NCBI GenBank assembly: GCA_023251435.1
Contig: JAHEYU010000011.1
Span: forward strand, 1 to 64,000
DNA length: 64,000 bases
Direction of reading: 5' to 3'
Source of the DNA: Bacteroidota bacterium
GTDB lineage: Bacteria; Bacteroidota; Bacteroidia; Bacteroidales; Prolixibacteraceae
This document shows, one piece after another, positions 51,095-59,070 of this stretch. The notes beneath the pieces are model-generated. The model was not told where the DNA came from and did not search any database. It saw only the letters and a list, made by a program, of their open reading frames with translations. Both the position numbers and the translations under genes were made by a program. How positions within the stretch are numbered: position 1 is the first letter of the stretch; each line of letters opens with the position of its first letter.

Positions 51095-52102
51095 ATGGCT
51101 TCCGACCGAAAACTCGAACACATCAAACTGGCGCTTGATTCGCAGACCAAACTGAACGAGCAAGACCTGCGTTTCAACTACGAACCCATGCTGGCTGCAC
51201 ATCCTGCAAATTTGGATTTGAACATTAATTTCCTCGGAAAAACGATGCGGACTCCCATCTGGGTTTCGAGTATGACTGGCGGAACCGGTGTGGCGAAAAC
51301 GATCAACGGCAACATAGCACGCGCCTGCCGCGAATTCGGAATGGGAATGGGACTCGGCTCCTGCCGCAAATTACTATTCGGAAAAACCAATTGGGACGAT
51401 TTTAATTTCAGGGATGAAATAGGCGATCAGCCATTTTGGGCGAATCTGGGAATTGCACAGGTGGAAGAATTGCTGGCCTCAAAGAATATTCAGGAAGTGG
51501 TTGATCTGGTTGGCGAATTACGTGCCGATGGATTGATCGTGCATGTAAATCCGTTGCAGGAATGGTTTCAGCCTGAAGGAAACCGATTGAAACAATCGCC
51601 TTTGCAAACGATTCAGCAATTGCTCACCCAGGTTGATTTGAAGATTATCGTGAAAGAAGTTGGTCAGGGTTTTGGTCCTGAAAGTATGCGACAATTGCTT
51701 GCCCTCCCGATAGAAGCCATCGAATTTGGAGCTTACGGAGGAACTAACTTCGCCAAACTTGAAATGTTGCGTGACGATCCCCAAAAATTGGAAGCAAGTT
51801 TGCCGTTTGCTTTTGTGGGTCAGTCGGCCAGTCAAATGGTTGATTCAGTCAACCTAATCCTGAAAGAAAATCCGAATCCGGCATGTCGGCAACTGATCAT
51901 TTCAGGCGGCATTCAAAACGCGCTCGACGGTTATTTCCTGACTTCAAAAAGCCAGCTTCCAGCTGTTTTCGGAATGGCTTCAGCCGTTTTGAAACACGCC
52001 TCGGTAAGTTACAAATCACTTGCCGCTTTCCTCCAAAATCAAATTCAGGCGCTTCAACTTGCAAATGCTTTTTTGAAAATTAATCCCGATTATCATGGAT
52101 AA
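51095..52102 (+). CDS. fni: Isopentenyl-diphosphate delta-isomerase, type 2
   Basis: 335 residues. FMN- and NADPH-dependent interconversion of isopentenyl and dimethylallyl diphosphate. Motifs: 'RKLEHIKLAL' at the start, 'RTPIWVSSMTGGTGVAKTIN' (about 52-71), 'GMGLGSCRKLLF', 'VHVNPLQEWFQPEGN' (about 148-162), 'VKEVGQGFGPESMRQLL' and 'EFGAYGGTNFAKLE'. It opens the mevalonate gene group and overlaps the HMG-CoA reductase start by 8 bases. Confidence 0.93.
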   Translation: MASDRKLEHIKLALDSQTKLNEQDLRFNYEPMLAAHPANLDLNINFLGKTMRTPIWVSSMTGGTGVAKTINGNIARACREFGMGMGLGSCRKLLFGKTNWDDFNFRDEIGDQPFWANLGIAQVEELLASKNIQEVVDLVGELRADGLIVHVNPLQEWFQPEGNRLKQSPLQTIQQLLTQVDLKIIVKEVGQGFGPESMRQLLALPIEAIEFGAYGGTNFAKLEMLRDDPQKLEASLPFAFVGQSASQMVDSVNLILKENPNPACRQLIISGGIQNALDGYFLTSKSQLPAVFGMASAVLKHASVSYKSLAAFLQNQIQALQLANAFLKINPDYHG

Positions 52103-53420
52103 TTCCATCATACAAGGGTTTTCGAAATACACTAAACAGCAGCGGATTGACGCGCTGATTCGGAAATATGGTTTTGAACCTGACCTGGCAGACTGGCTCG
52201 GTTCTTTCGAAGCACCCGACGAAACCATCCGCAAAATCATCGCCGATTTGAGCGAAAACCCGGTTTCCAGTTTTCATCTTCCTTTTTCCATAGCTCCAAA
52301 TTTTGTGGTGAACGAGAAAAATTTGTTCTTTCCACTGGTTTCCGAAGAAAGTTCGGTAGTTGCCGCGCTGGCAAATGCAGCCGGTTTTTGGGCGAAGCGG
52401 GGCGGTTTTCATGCTGAAGTTTTGGGTACCGAAAAAAAAGGGCAACTTCATTTCAAATGGAATGGAAATCCGGAATATTTACAATCGCTTTTTCCTGAAA
52501 TTAAATTGAAGTTGCGGGCGGAAAGTGATTTCCTTACTGCAAAAATGGAAGCACGCGGAGGCGGAATTACCCACATTGAACTGAAATCATTGCCAACTAT
52601 TTTACCAAACTATTTTCAGCTTGATGGCGGTTTTGAAACCTGCGACGCGATGGGTGCGAACTTCATCAATTCTTGTTTGGAACAGTTCGGGAAAAGCCTA
52701 CAGGATTATTTCCTGACCAGCGAAAAGGTTTCAACCGGACAGCGCGAATGTGAAATTATCATGGCTATTTTGTCGAATTATACTCCTGAAAGCCGGGTTC
52801 GCGCATGTGTGGAATGTCCGGTCAATAAGCTTGTCGAAGGCAAAACAGATGCTGATTGTCTTCAGTTTGCTGAAAAATTTGAGCAGGCAATCCGTATTTC
52901 GCAGGCAGATGTTTCGCGGGCTGTGACCCACAACAAAGGAATTTTTAATGGTATTGACGCACTGGCTGTGGCAACCGGAAACGATTTCAGAGCCATTGAA
53001 GCTTGCGGACACGCTTTTGCCGCAAGAAATGGCCGTTACAGCGGATTGACCGATGTTCTCATTCAGGATGGACTGTTTCGGTTCAGCATCGAAATTGCGA
53101 TGGCTGTTGGGGTGGTTGGCGGTGTAACAGCGGTTCATCCGCTTTCGAAACTGGCGATGCGGATATTGGATAATCCATCTGCTTCTGAATTAATGATGTA
53201 TCTGGCCGTAGCTGGTCTGGCATCTAATTTTGGTGCGATCAAGGCGCTGGTTTCTGTCGGAATCCAACAGGGACACATGAAAATGCATTTGAGCAATATC
53301 CTGAACCAACTGAATATTCCGGAAGAAAAGCGGGAGGAAATTCAAAGCTATTTTCATGATAAAACAGTGTCTTTTTCGACGGTGGAGGAGTATTGGAAGA
53401 ATCTTGAATCTAGCATCTAA
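52095..53420 (+). CDS. mvaA: Hydroxymethylglutaryl-CoA reductase, class II
   Basis: 441 residues, soluble. Reduces HMG-CoA to mevalonate with two NAD(P)H. Class II features: no membrane domain, 'VSEESSVVAALANAAGFW' with the catalytic Glu (about 81-98), 'ETCDAMGANFINSCLE' (about 180-195; HMG-CoA/cofactor site), catalytic-Lys segment 'HNKGIFNGIDA' (about 277-287) and the His-containing 'IQQGHMKMHL'. Starts inside the fni coding end; its own last codons and stop are within a heptad repeat that also contributes the next ATG. Confidence 0.93.
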   Translation: MDNSIIQGFSKYTKQQRIDALIRKYGFEPDLADWLGSFEAPDETIRKIIADLSENPVSSFHLPFSIAPNFVVNEKNLFFPLVSEESSVVAALANAAGFWAKRGGFHAEVLGTEKKGQLHFKWNGNPEYLQSLFPEIKLKLRAESDFLTAKMEARGGGITHIELKSLPTILPNYFQLDGGFETCDAMGANFINSCLEQFGKSLQDYFLTSEKVSTGQRECEIIMAILSNYTPESRVRACVECPVNKLVEGKTDADCLQFAEKFEQAIRISQADVSRAVTHNKGIFNGIDALAVATGNDFRAIEACGHAFAARNGRYSGLTDVLIQDGLFRFSIEIAMAVGVVGGVTAVHPLSKLAMRILDNPSASELMMYLAVAGLASNFGAIKALVSVGIQQGHMKMHLSNILNQLNIPEEKREEIQSYFHDKTVSFSTVEEYWKNLESSI

Positions 53421-53427
53421 CATCTAA
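53400..53427. repeat. Heptad repeat through the mvaA stop and next start
   Basis: Four units, AATCTTG, AATCTAG and CATCTAA twice. The mvaA stop (TAA, 53418-53420) is inside a unit, and the last base is the A of the next gene's ATG. Confidence 0.85.
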
Positions 53428-54353
53428 TGTCATCATCCTCAACATATCGCGCCAACGGAAAACTGCTTTTAACCGGAGAATATTTGGTTCTTCACGGAGC
53501 AAAGGCAATTGCGTTACCGCTAAAATTGGGTCAGCAATTAACCGTTCAGGACGGTTTAAATGCTGACTATATTGAATGGCAGGCTTTTTACGATGGAAAA
53601 GCATGGTTTTCGTGCAAGTTGAATCCGAATGATTTGTCTGCAATTGCTACCAGTCATCCAGAAAAATCGGCTATACTCCGGAAAATATTTCGAACCATCA
53701 AGACACTGAATTCAGGCTTTCATCCAAAAGCAGGCACAAAAATAGAGACTTCTCTGGATGCCAACCCTGAATGGGGGTTTGGCAGTAGCAGCACTTTGAT
53801 CAGCCTGGTTTCGCAATGGACTAAAGTAGATCCTTTTACGCTGAACGAACTGGTTTTTAAAGGTTCAGGATTTGATATTGCCTGTGCCACAGCTGACGGA
53901 CCAATTTTTTATGTCAGAGATAAACCTGTTGAGCCTGCCCGGCTTAATTATTCGTTTGCCGACCAATTGTTTCTGGTTTATTCCGGACAAAAGAAGGAAA
54001 CTGCAAAAGAAGTTAGTAATTTTCTGAAAGTGAAAAAGATACCGGATGGAATGGTTGATGAGGTATCAATGTTGTCGCTGGAATTTGCAAAATGTAGTAA
54101 TCATGCGACTTTCAATCATTTGATTGTTCAACACGAAAATATCGTTGGAAAATTATTAGGGAAACTTCCGGTTAAACTTGAATACTATCCTGATTTTGAA
54201 GGTGAAATAAAATCGCTGGGTGCCTGGGGTGGCGATTTTTTCCTGATATCTACCAAACTCCCTTTTTCAGGAGTAAAAAAATATTTTGAGAATAGAGGAT
54301 TAACCACTATTTTTAGATGGAACGATCTGATATTAAAACGGGAATCCCGATGA
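53427..54353 (+). CDS. GHMP kinase, GYDIA family (probable phosphomevalonate kinase)
   Basis: 308 residues. GHMP-fold small-molecule kinase: N-terminal 'RANGKLLLTGEYLVLHGAKAIALPL' (about 7-31), ATP loop 'WGFGSSSTLISL' (about 115-126) and the family-naming motif, here 'GFDIACATADGP' (usually GYDIA). In Bacteroidota such a gene stands next to mvaA and mvaD. With a mevalonate kinase present two genes on, this is the natural candidate for the phosphomevalonate kinase step, inferred from context. It overlaps the mvaD start (ATGA). Confidence 0.85.
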   Translation: MSSSSTYRANGKLLLTGEYLVLHGAKAIALPLKLGQQLTVQDGLNADYIEWQAFYDGKAWFSCKLNPNDLSAIATSHPEKSAILRKIFRTIKTLNSGFHPKAGTKIETSLDANPEWGFGSSSTLISLVSQWTKVDPFTLNELVFKGSGFDIACATADGPIFYVRDKPVEPARLNYSFADQLFLVYSGQKKETAKEVSNFLKVKKIPDGMVDEVSMLSLEFAKCSNHATFNHLIVQHENIVGKLLGKLPVKLEYYPDFEGEIKSLGAWGGDFFLISTKLPFSGVKKYFENRGLTTIFRWNDLILKRESR

Positions 54354-55399
54354 GCGGAATAGAAAAAAATATCCATTGGACGAGTAAATGGCGATGTCCG
54401 TCGAACATTGCGCTGGTGAAATACTGGGGGAAACATGATTTTCAGAAACCAATGAATCCGTCGTTAAGTTTTGTACTTCAGAATGCTTTTACCGAAACAT
54501 CGGTGGAGTTACTGAAGGAAGCTGACCGGAAAGTTGAGTTTTATTTTGAGGGAGCAGCCAGTGATTTCGGCGAACGGATTGAAAAGTATCTAGACAGTAT
54601 TTCCTCCCATTTGCCCTGGATTAACAAGTATAATTTCAGGATACGCAGCCACAACAGTTTTCCACATTCGGCAGGAATTGCATCATCGGCATCGTCGTTT
54701 GGCGCATTGGCACTGTGCCTGGCCGAAATAGATTTTGCCATTTCAGGAAGGGAGCCAGATCACCCTGATTTATGGCTAAAAGCTTCTGAACTGGCGCGAA
54801 TGGGAAGTGGAAGCGCTTGTCGGTCGGTGTATCCAGGGTTCGCCATCTGGGGACAAACACAATTGTTCGAGTCTTGCAGAGACGAACACGCAATAATGGT
54901 TTATGAGGGAATTCATCCTATGTTTTACGGTTTGCGCGATGCCATTTTGATGGTTGATTCGGGTACCAAACAAGTCTCAAGTTCGGTGGGTCATGAGTTA
55001 ATGAACGATCATATTTTTCAGCGGTCGCGTATTGCGCAGGCTCATCAGAATATCAGCGAGTTGTATCTTGCCCTGCTTACCGGAAATCAGGAAAAATTTA
55101 TTGAAGTGGTTGAAAACGAAGCCTTGAGTTTGCACGCCATGATGATGACTTCCAATCCATCGTTTATATTGCTGAAACCGAATAGCCTGGAACTGATCAG
55201 CCGCATCAGGCGTTTCCGTGAGAAAGCAAAAATCCCGGTGTCTTTTACAATTGATGCCGGACCAAATATTCATTTGCTATATTTCAAAAAAGATGAATTG
55301 GATGTAAAGGCTTTTATCGAGCGCGAACTGCTTGACTTTTGCGAAAACGGAAAGTGGATTGACGATCGGATCGGAAAAGGACCAATGAGAATTACTTAA
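54350..55399 (+). CDS. mvaD: Diphosphomevalonate decarboxylase
   Basis: 349 residues from the ATG overlapping the previous stop (ATGA); an upstream ATG at 54317 would overlap by 37 bases. ATP-dependent decarboxylation of mevalonate 5-diphosphate to isopentenyl diphosphate. Motifs: 'CPSNIALVKYWGKHD' (about 15-29), 'NPSLSFVLQNAFTETS', 'SAGIASSASSFGALALCL' (about 105-122), 'MGSGSACRSVYPGFAIW' (about 147-163) with the Ser/Arg of the active site, and 'TIDAGPNIHLLY'. Complete length. Confidence 0.93.
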   Translation: MSGIEKNIHWTSKWRCPSNIALVKYWGKHDFQKPMNPSLSFVLQNAFTETSVELLKEADRKVEFYFEGAASDFGERIEKYLDSISSHLPWINKYNFRIRSHNSFPHSAGIASSASSFGALALCLAEIDFAISGREPDHPDLWLKASELARMGSGSACRSVYPGFAIWGQTQLFESCRDEHAIMVYEGIHPMFYGLRDAILMVDSGTKQVSSSVGHELMNDHIFQRSRIAQAHQNISELYLALLTGNQEKFIEVVENEALSLHAMMMTSNPSFILLKPNSLELISRIRRFREKAKIPVSFTIDAGPNIHLLYFKKDELDVKAFIERELLDFCENGKWIDDRIGKGPMRIT

Positions 55400-55463
55400 T
55401 AGTTGAAATATTGAAGGTATGAATGCCTGTTTGGTATACAAGTGAAAAGACGTACTGATGACA

Positions 55464-55498
55464 AACTTTTAACTTTAAACATTGAACTTTAAACCTAA
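55464..55498. repeat. Heptad repeat containing the mevalonate kinase start
   Basis: Five units such as AACTTTT, AACTTTA (twice) and AACATTG, in exact 7-base register; the TTG start codon of the next gene (55482-55484) is within the AACATTG unit. Confidence 0.85.
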
Positions 55499-56399
55499 AT
55501 TTTTTAACTCAAAACTTCTGCTTTTCGGCGAATACGGATTGATGTTCGATGCCATGGCGCTGTCGGTTCCGTTTAACCGGTTTTCGGGATATCTCGATTT
55601 TGATTCAACCCGCTCCCATTTGGCAAGTTCAGCTGAAATCCGAAAGTTTTACGAACATCTGAAGTCCGGTGCTGACAGTCCAAAACTTCATTTTACCTTC
55701 GATCTGGAAAGCCTGAAAGCTGATGTTGAAAATGGATTGTATTTTAATTCCAACATTCCGCAGCAATATGGCGTTGGGAGTTCGGGAGCATTGGTGGCAG
55801 CGCTTTTTAGCAGGTATGCCGCTGGTTTTGTTCCTGAAAATGAACTTATGCCGGAATTCCTGAAAGCTGATTTTTCGATATTGGAAAGCTTTTTTCATGG
55901 AAAAAGTTCGGGCATTGATCCGCTGATTTCTTATTTGAATAAGCCTTTTCTTATTGATTCCGAAAAAAGGATTTTTCCTGTCAAGTTTGATTTGTCGAAA
56001 TCAGGATTGTCATTTGCATTGATTGATACCGGAACCACTGGGGCAACAGGTCCGCTTGTTCAGCATTTTATCGACCAGTTTCAGATACCTGTGTTTAGAT
56101 TAGCCTTCGAAAGGCAGTTTATTCCGGCCAACAACGGCTGTATAGAATCATTGCTGAACGGTAATCAACAAAACTTCTTTCTTTTTCTTGATCAGCTGAT
56201 TCAATTCCAGTTACAGCATTTTCAGCGAATGATTCCCGGAAATTTTCATGCTATCATTTCTGAAGCGCTTAATGATCAGGTTTTTATAAAACTGCTGGGC
56301 TCGGGTGGCGGTGGCTTTTTACTGGCAATTGCTGAAACTGCAGATTGTTTGAATAGTTGGGCGGAAAAGAATGAGATAAAAACAGGTGAGATTATTTAA
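55482..56399 (+). CDS. mvk: Mevalonate kinase (GHMP family)
   Basis: 305 residues with a TTG start at 55482. The next in-frame Met would cut off the conserved 'SKLLLFGEYGLMF' strand, and an ATG just upstream is closed by a stop, so TTG is the only start that keeps the fold whole. ATP loop 'QYGVGSSGALVAAL' (about 94-107); 'ESFFHGKSSGIDPLISYL' (about 135-152) is the mevalonate-kinase active-site signature with the catalytic Asp; 'KLLGSGGGGFLLA' near the end. Completes HMG-CoA to dimethylallyl diphosphate together with mvaA, the GYDIA kinase, mvaD and fni. Confidence 0.85.
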   Translation: MNFKPKFFNSKLLLFGEYGLMFDAMALSVPFNRFSGYLDFDSTRSHLASSAEIRKFYEHLKSGADSPKLHFTFDLESLKADVENGLYFNSNIPQQYGVGSSGALVAALFSRYAAGFVPENELMPEFLKADFSILESFFHGKSSGIDPLISYLNKPFLIDSEKRIFPVKFDLSKSGLSFALIDTGTTGATGPLVQHFIDQFQIPVFRLAFERQFIPANNGCIESLLNGNQQNFFLFLDQLIQFQLQHFQRMIPGNFHAIISEALNDQVFIKLLGSGGGGFLLAIAETADCLNSWAEKNEIKTGEII

Positions 56400-56401
56400 T
56401 G

Positions 56402-56434
56402 ATAAAGCCCCTCCATTTTGGGGAGAGGCTTTAT
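56402..56434. terminator. Hairpin between convergent genes
   Basis: ATAAAGCC-type arms (56402-56414 with 56422-56434, one mismatch) close a short loop; T-runs are weak on both sides. Confidence 0.5.
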
Positions 56435-56442
56435 AGAAGATT

Positions 56443-57666
56443 CTATTCTTTTGGGCCTTTTTTTACCAGTGGTCTGGCGCGGTGAGGCCTGTTTCGGTGT
56501 TGTGTATTCTCTCTGTTGGTACTTTCCTGCGGTCTTTTTTCTTCAGTTCCGGCAGTTTGCATTTGGGTTCCCTGTGGTCGGTTCCCGTTTGGTCTCCGAT
56601 TGCGGTTGTTTCGTTTTTTTCCTTGTTCCGGTTTATTAAAGAATTTCTGATCCAGTTCGCCAACATTCATCATGTTTTCTTTCTTGGCTTCGGGTTCGTT
56701 GTAGCCTTCAAACGAGGGTTTTTGTCCGCGTTTGTTCATGTTCAGGAATTTCTTTACATCTTCCAAATCAAGCACAAATACACGTCCGCCATCAGATTGT
56801 GAATAGCTGTACCAAACTTTTTTCTGAAGAATATCGGTCTTGAAATGACGTACAAGTCCTTTATCAGTATCAATTGCCAGCAATTCATGCGGAAAATCTT
56901 CCAATGCTTCAAGATAATGGTCGAGTTCGTAGGTAAGGCAACATTTGAGCTTTCCGCAACGGCCCGCCATTTTTTCGGCATTGGGCGATAATCCTTGTTT
57001 AATGGCGGCGTCGGAAGTAACGCTTGTAAAATCGGTTCGCCAGGTAGAGCAGCACAAAGCGCGTCCGCACGAGCCGATTCCACCAATACGGCCGGCTTCC
57101 TGGCGCACACCAATCTGTTTCATTTCAATTTTTATGCTGAATTCACGCGCATATTGCTTGATCAGTTCACGAAAATCGACCCGGTCGTCGGCAATGTAAA
57201 AGAAAATGGCCTTGTTATTATCTCCCCGAAATTCAACGTCCCCGATTTTCATATCCAGGTTCAGTTCGGCGGCGATTTGACGTGCACGAATCATTACTTT
57301 GTTTTCTCGGGCTTTGGCTTCTTCCCATTTAATTACGTCGGCGGGGGTGGCTTTTCTGTATATTTTTTGCCATTCGTAGCGCTCGGGCTTTTTTACTTTT
57401 CTTTTAAACTGAAGTTCAGCCAGCTTACCGGTAAGCGAAACCGCACCAACGTCGTGCCCCGGGGAACACGACACAACTACCAGTTCGTCCCGTTTTAAAG
57501 GAATTCCGTCTTCATTCCTGAAAAATTCTTTCCGTGTTCCTTTGAAACGTATTTCGACAATGTTCGATTCGTTGGTAGTGTCAGGTATATCGCTAAGCCA
57601 GTCGTATGTGCCAAGCATGGCTGGACGGTCTAAATCTATATTTGTGTTGCATCCGCTGCATCCCAT
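56443..57666 (-). CDS. ricT: PSP1-domain protein, RicT homologue
   Basis: 407 residues. N-terminal 'MGCSGC' gives cysteines, a PSP1 domain spans about 35-290 ('NIVEIRFKGTRKEFFRN', 'GHDVGAVSLTGKLAELQ', 'GDVEFRGDNNKAIFFYIADDRVDFR'), and a Cys cluster 'GIGSCGRALCCSTW' with 'AGRCGKLKCCLTYE' (about 198-245) matches the Fe-S-binding part of RicT. In Bacillus the RicAFT (YaaT) complex carries [4Fe-4S] clusters and affects RNase Y; the Bacteroidota role is not known. The C-terminus (about 320-407) is a disordered, Asn/Arg/Pro-rich tail. Convergent with the mevalonate kinase gene. Confidence 0.85.
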   Translation of the reverse strand: MGCSGCNTNIDLDRPAMLGTYDWLSDIPDTTNESNIVEIRFKGTRKEFFRNEDGIPLKRDELVVVSCSPGHDVGAVSLTGKLAELQFKRKVKKPERYEWQKIYRKATPADVIKWEEAKARENKVMIRARQIAAELNLDMKIGDVEFRGDNNKAIFFYIADDRVDFRELIKQYAREFSIKIEMKQIGVRQEAGRIGGIGSCGRALCCSTWRTDFTSVTSDAAIKQGLSPNAEKMAGRCGKLKCCLTYELDHYLEALEDFPHELLAIDTDKGLVRHFKTDILQKKVWYSYSQSDGGRVFVLDLEDVKKFLNMNKRGQKPSFEGYNEPEAKKENMMNVGELDQKFFNKPEQGKKRNNRNRRPNGNRPQGTQMQTAGTEEKRPQESTNRENTQHRNRPHRARPLVKKGPKE

Positions 57667-57854
57667 ATCTCTCTATTTTAAAACAAAGCGACAATATTAT
57701 CAATTTTTGGGCAGACTTACTATTTTAATTGGATCTAAATAACGAATAAAGGATAAACCAATCTTTTATAAGAAAGCTGTGATTTATCCAAAATCCATTT
57801 GATCTGTCCTTCAGGATAAGTACAAAACCTATATCTTTAGAACCAAAATTCCTG

Positions 57855-59015
57855 ATGATGAACATGCGCCAATTACTCCTGATATTTCTGTCTATCCTTA
57901 GCTTTCAATCACAAATACAAGCACAGCAGTTAAGTCCCGATGCGAGTATTAGTATTCTGACCTGTAATCCGGGAACTGAAGTTTATTCGATGTACGGACA
58001 TACCGCCATTCGTGTGAGTGATCCCGCAACCGGGCTCGATGCAGTGTTTAATTATGGAGTTTTTAGTTTCGAAGCGCCCAATTTTCTTTATCGCTTTGCC
58101 AAAGGTCAAACCGATTATCTGATGGTTGGGCAGAAATTCAGTAGTTTTTTGCCTGAATATGACAAAGATAAGCGAAGTGTTTACGAACAGGTACTCAATC
58201 TGTCGCCGGAAGGGAAAATCAAATTATTTGAGGCACTGCTTGAAAATGCCAGACCCGAAAACCGCGAATACCGCTATAATTTTTTCATGGATAATTGTGC
58301 AACCCGTGTGCGCGATATGATTGAACAGAATGCGGGTGCGTCGGTTGTATTTTCCGGTGAGCAGCAAACAAAAAGTTACCGCGACCTGATCAAGGAATTC
58401 CATCATTCGTTTCGCTGGATTGATTTGGGCATCGACTTGCTGGTAGGCAAAAAGGCTGATGAACCTGTTTCTGCTTATGGACAAATGTTTTTGCCGGAAT
58501 ACCTGCATGCCCAGTTTGCCACTGCGGAAATATCGATCGATGGAAAGGCGCAACCACTGGTGCTTGAAACACGCACGCTCGTTGAATATCCGAATACCAA
58601 GCTTAATTCTGATCTGCCTTGGCATGCAATTGTATTTGGTTTGTTTTTTCTCTTGATTACCGGAATTTCAGTTCGTGGGTTTCTCCGGAAAACAAAAACC
58701 GACTGGCTCGATTACTGGTTGTTTGGCTTGACGGGCTTTGCCGGACTAATAATTGGATGGTTTACGCTGTATTCCGAACATCCGGCGATGAGCCCCAATT
58801 ATAACCTGTTGTGGGCATTCCCAGCGAATTTGTTTTTTGCATTTGTATGGAGATTCAAAAAATGGAGACACAAAACCCGTTTCTATTTCTGGTTGGCCGG
58901 AGCACTTTTAATTCTTTCTTTTGTTGCCGGTCAGCAGTTCAATCCAGCGGTTTACTTCGTTATTCTTGCTTTGATTGTTCGGGTTGCGGTGAATTTGATG
59001 CCGGAAAGAAAGTAA
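57855..59015 (+). CDS. DUF4105 (Lnb-like) membrane protein
   Basis: 386 residues; signal peptide to about residue 23 ('SQIQAQ'). The DUF4105 domain (about 28-190) shows 'PGTEVYSMYGHTAIRV' and 'FFMDNCATRVRDMIEQ', conserved His and Cys positions reminiscent of a papain-like/NlpC site, hence a possible envelope hydrolase. The C-terminal part has about five membrane helices (about 250-380). In Bacteroidota such genes are frequent and uncharacterised. It is divergent from ricT and upstream of mutS, which has its own promoter box. Confidence 0.82.
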   Translation: MMNMRQLLLIFLSILSFQSQIQAQQLSPDASISILTCNPGTEVYSMYGHTAIRVSDPATGLDAVFNYGVFSFEAPNFLYRFAKGQTDYLMVGQKFSSFLPEYDKDKRSVYEQVLNLSPEGKIKLFEALLENARPENREYRYNFFMDNCATRVRDMIEQNAGASVVFSGEQQTKSYRDLIKEFHHSFRWIDLGIDLLVGKKADEPVSAYGQMFLPEYLHAQFATAEISIDGKAQPLVLETRTLVEYPNTKLNSDLPWHAIVFGLFFLLITGISVRGFLRKTKTDWLDYWLFGLTGFAGLIIGWFTLYSEHPAMSPNYNLLWAFPANLFFAFVWRFKKWRHKTRFYFWLAGALLILSFVAGQQFNPAVYFVILALIVRVAVNLMPERK

Positions 59016-59039
59016 CCTTTTAAACCTGCCTTTAAAACT

Positions 59040-59047
59040 TATCTTTG
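59040..59047 (+). promoter_or_regulatory. -7 box of mutS
   Basis: TATCTTTG, exact TAnnTTTG, 23 bases before the TTG start; supports that start. Confidence 0.6.
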
Positions 59048-59070
59048 TGTTTCTTTAAAAATTCAGAACA

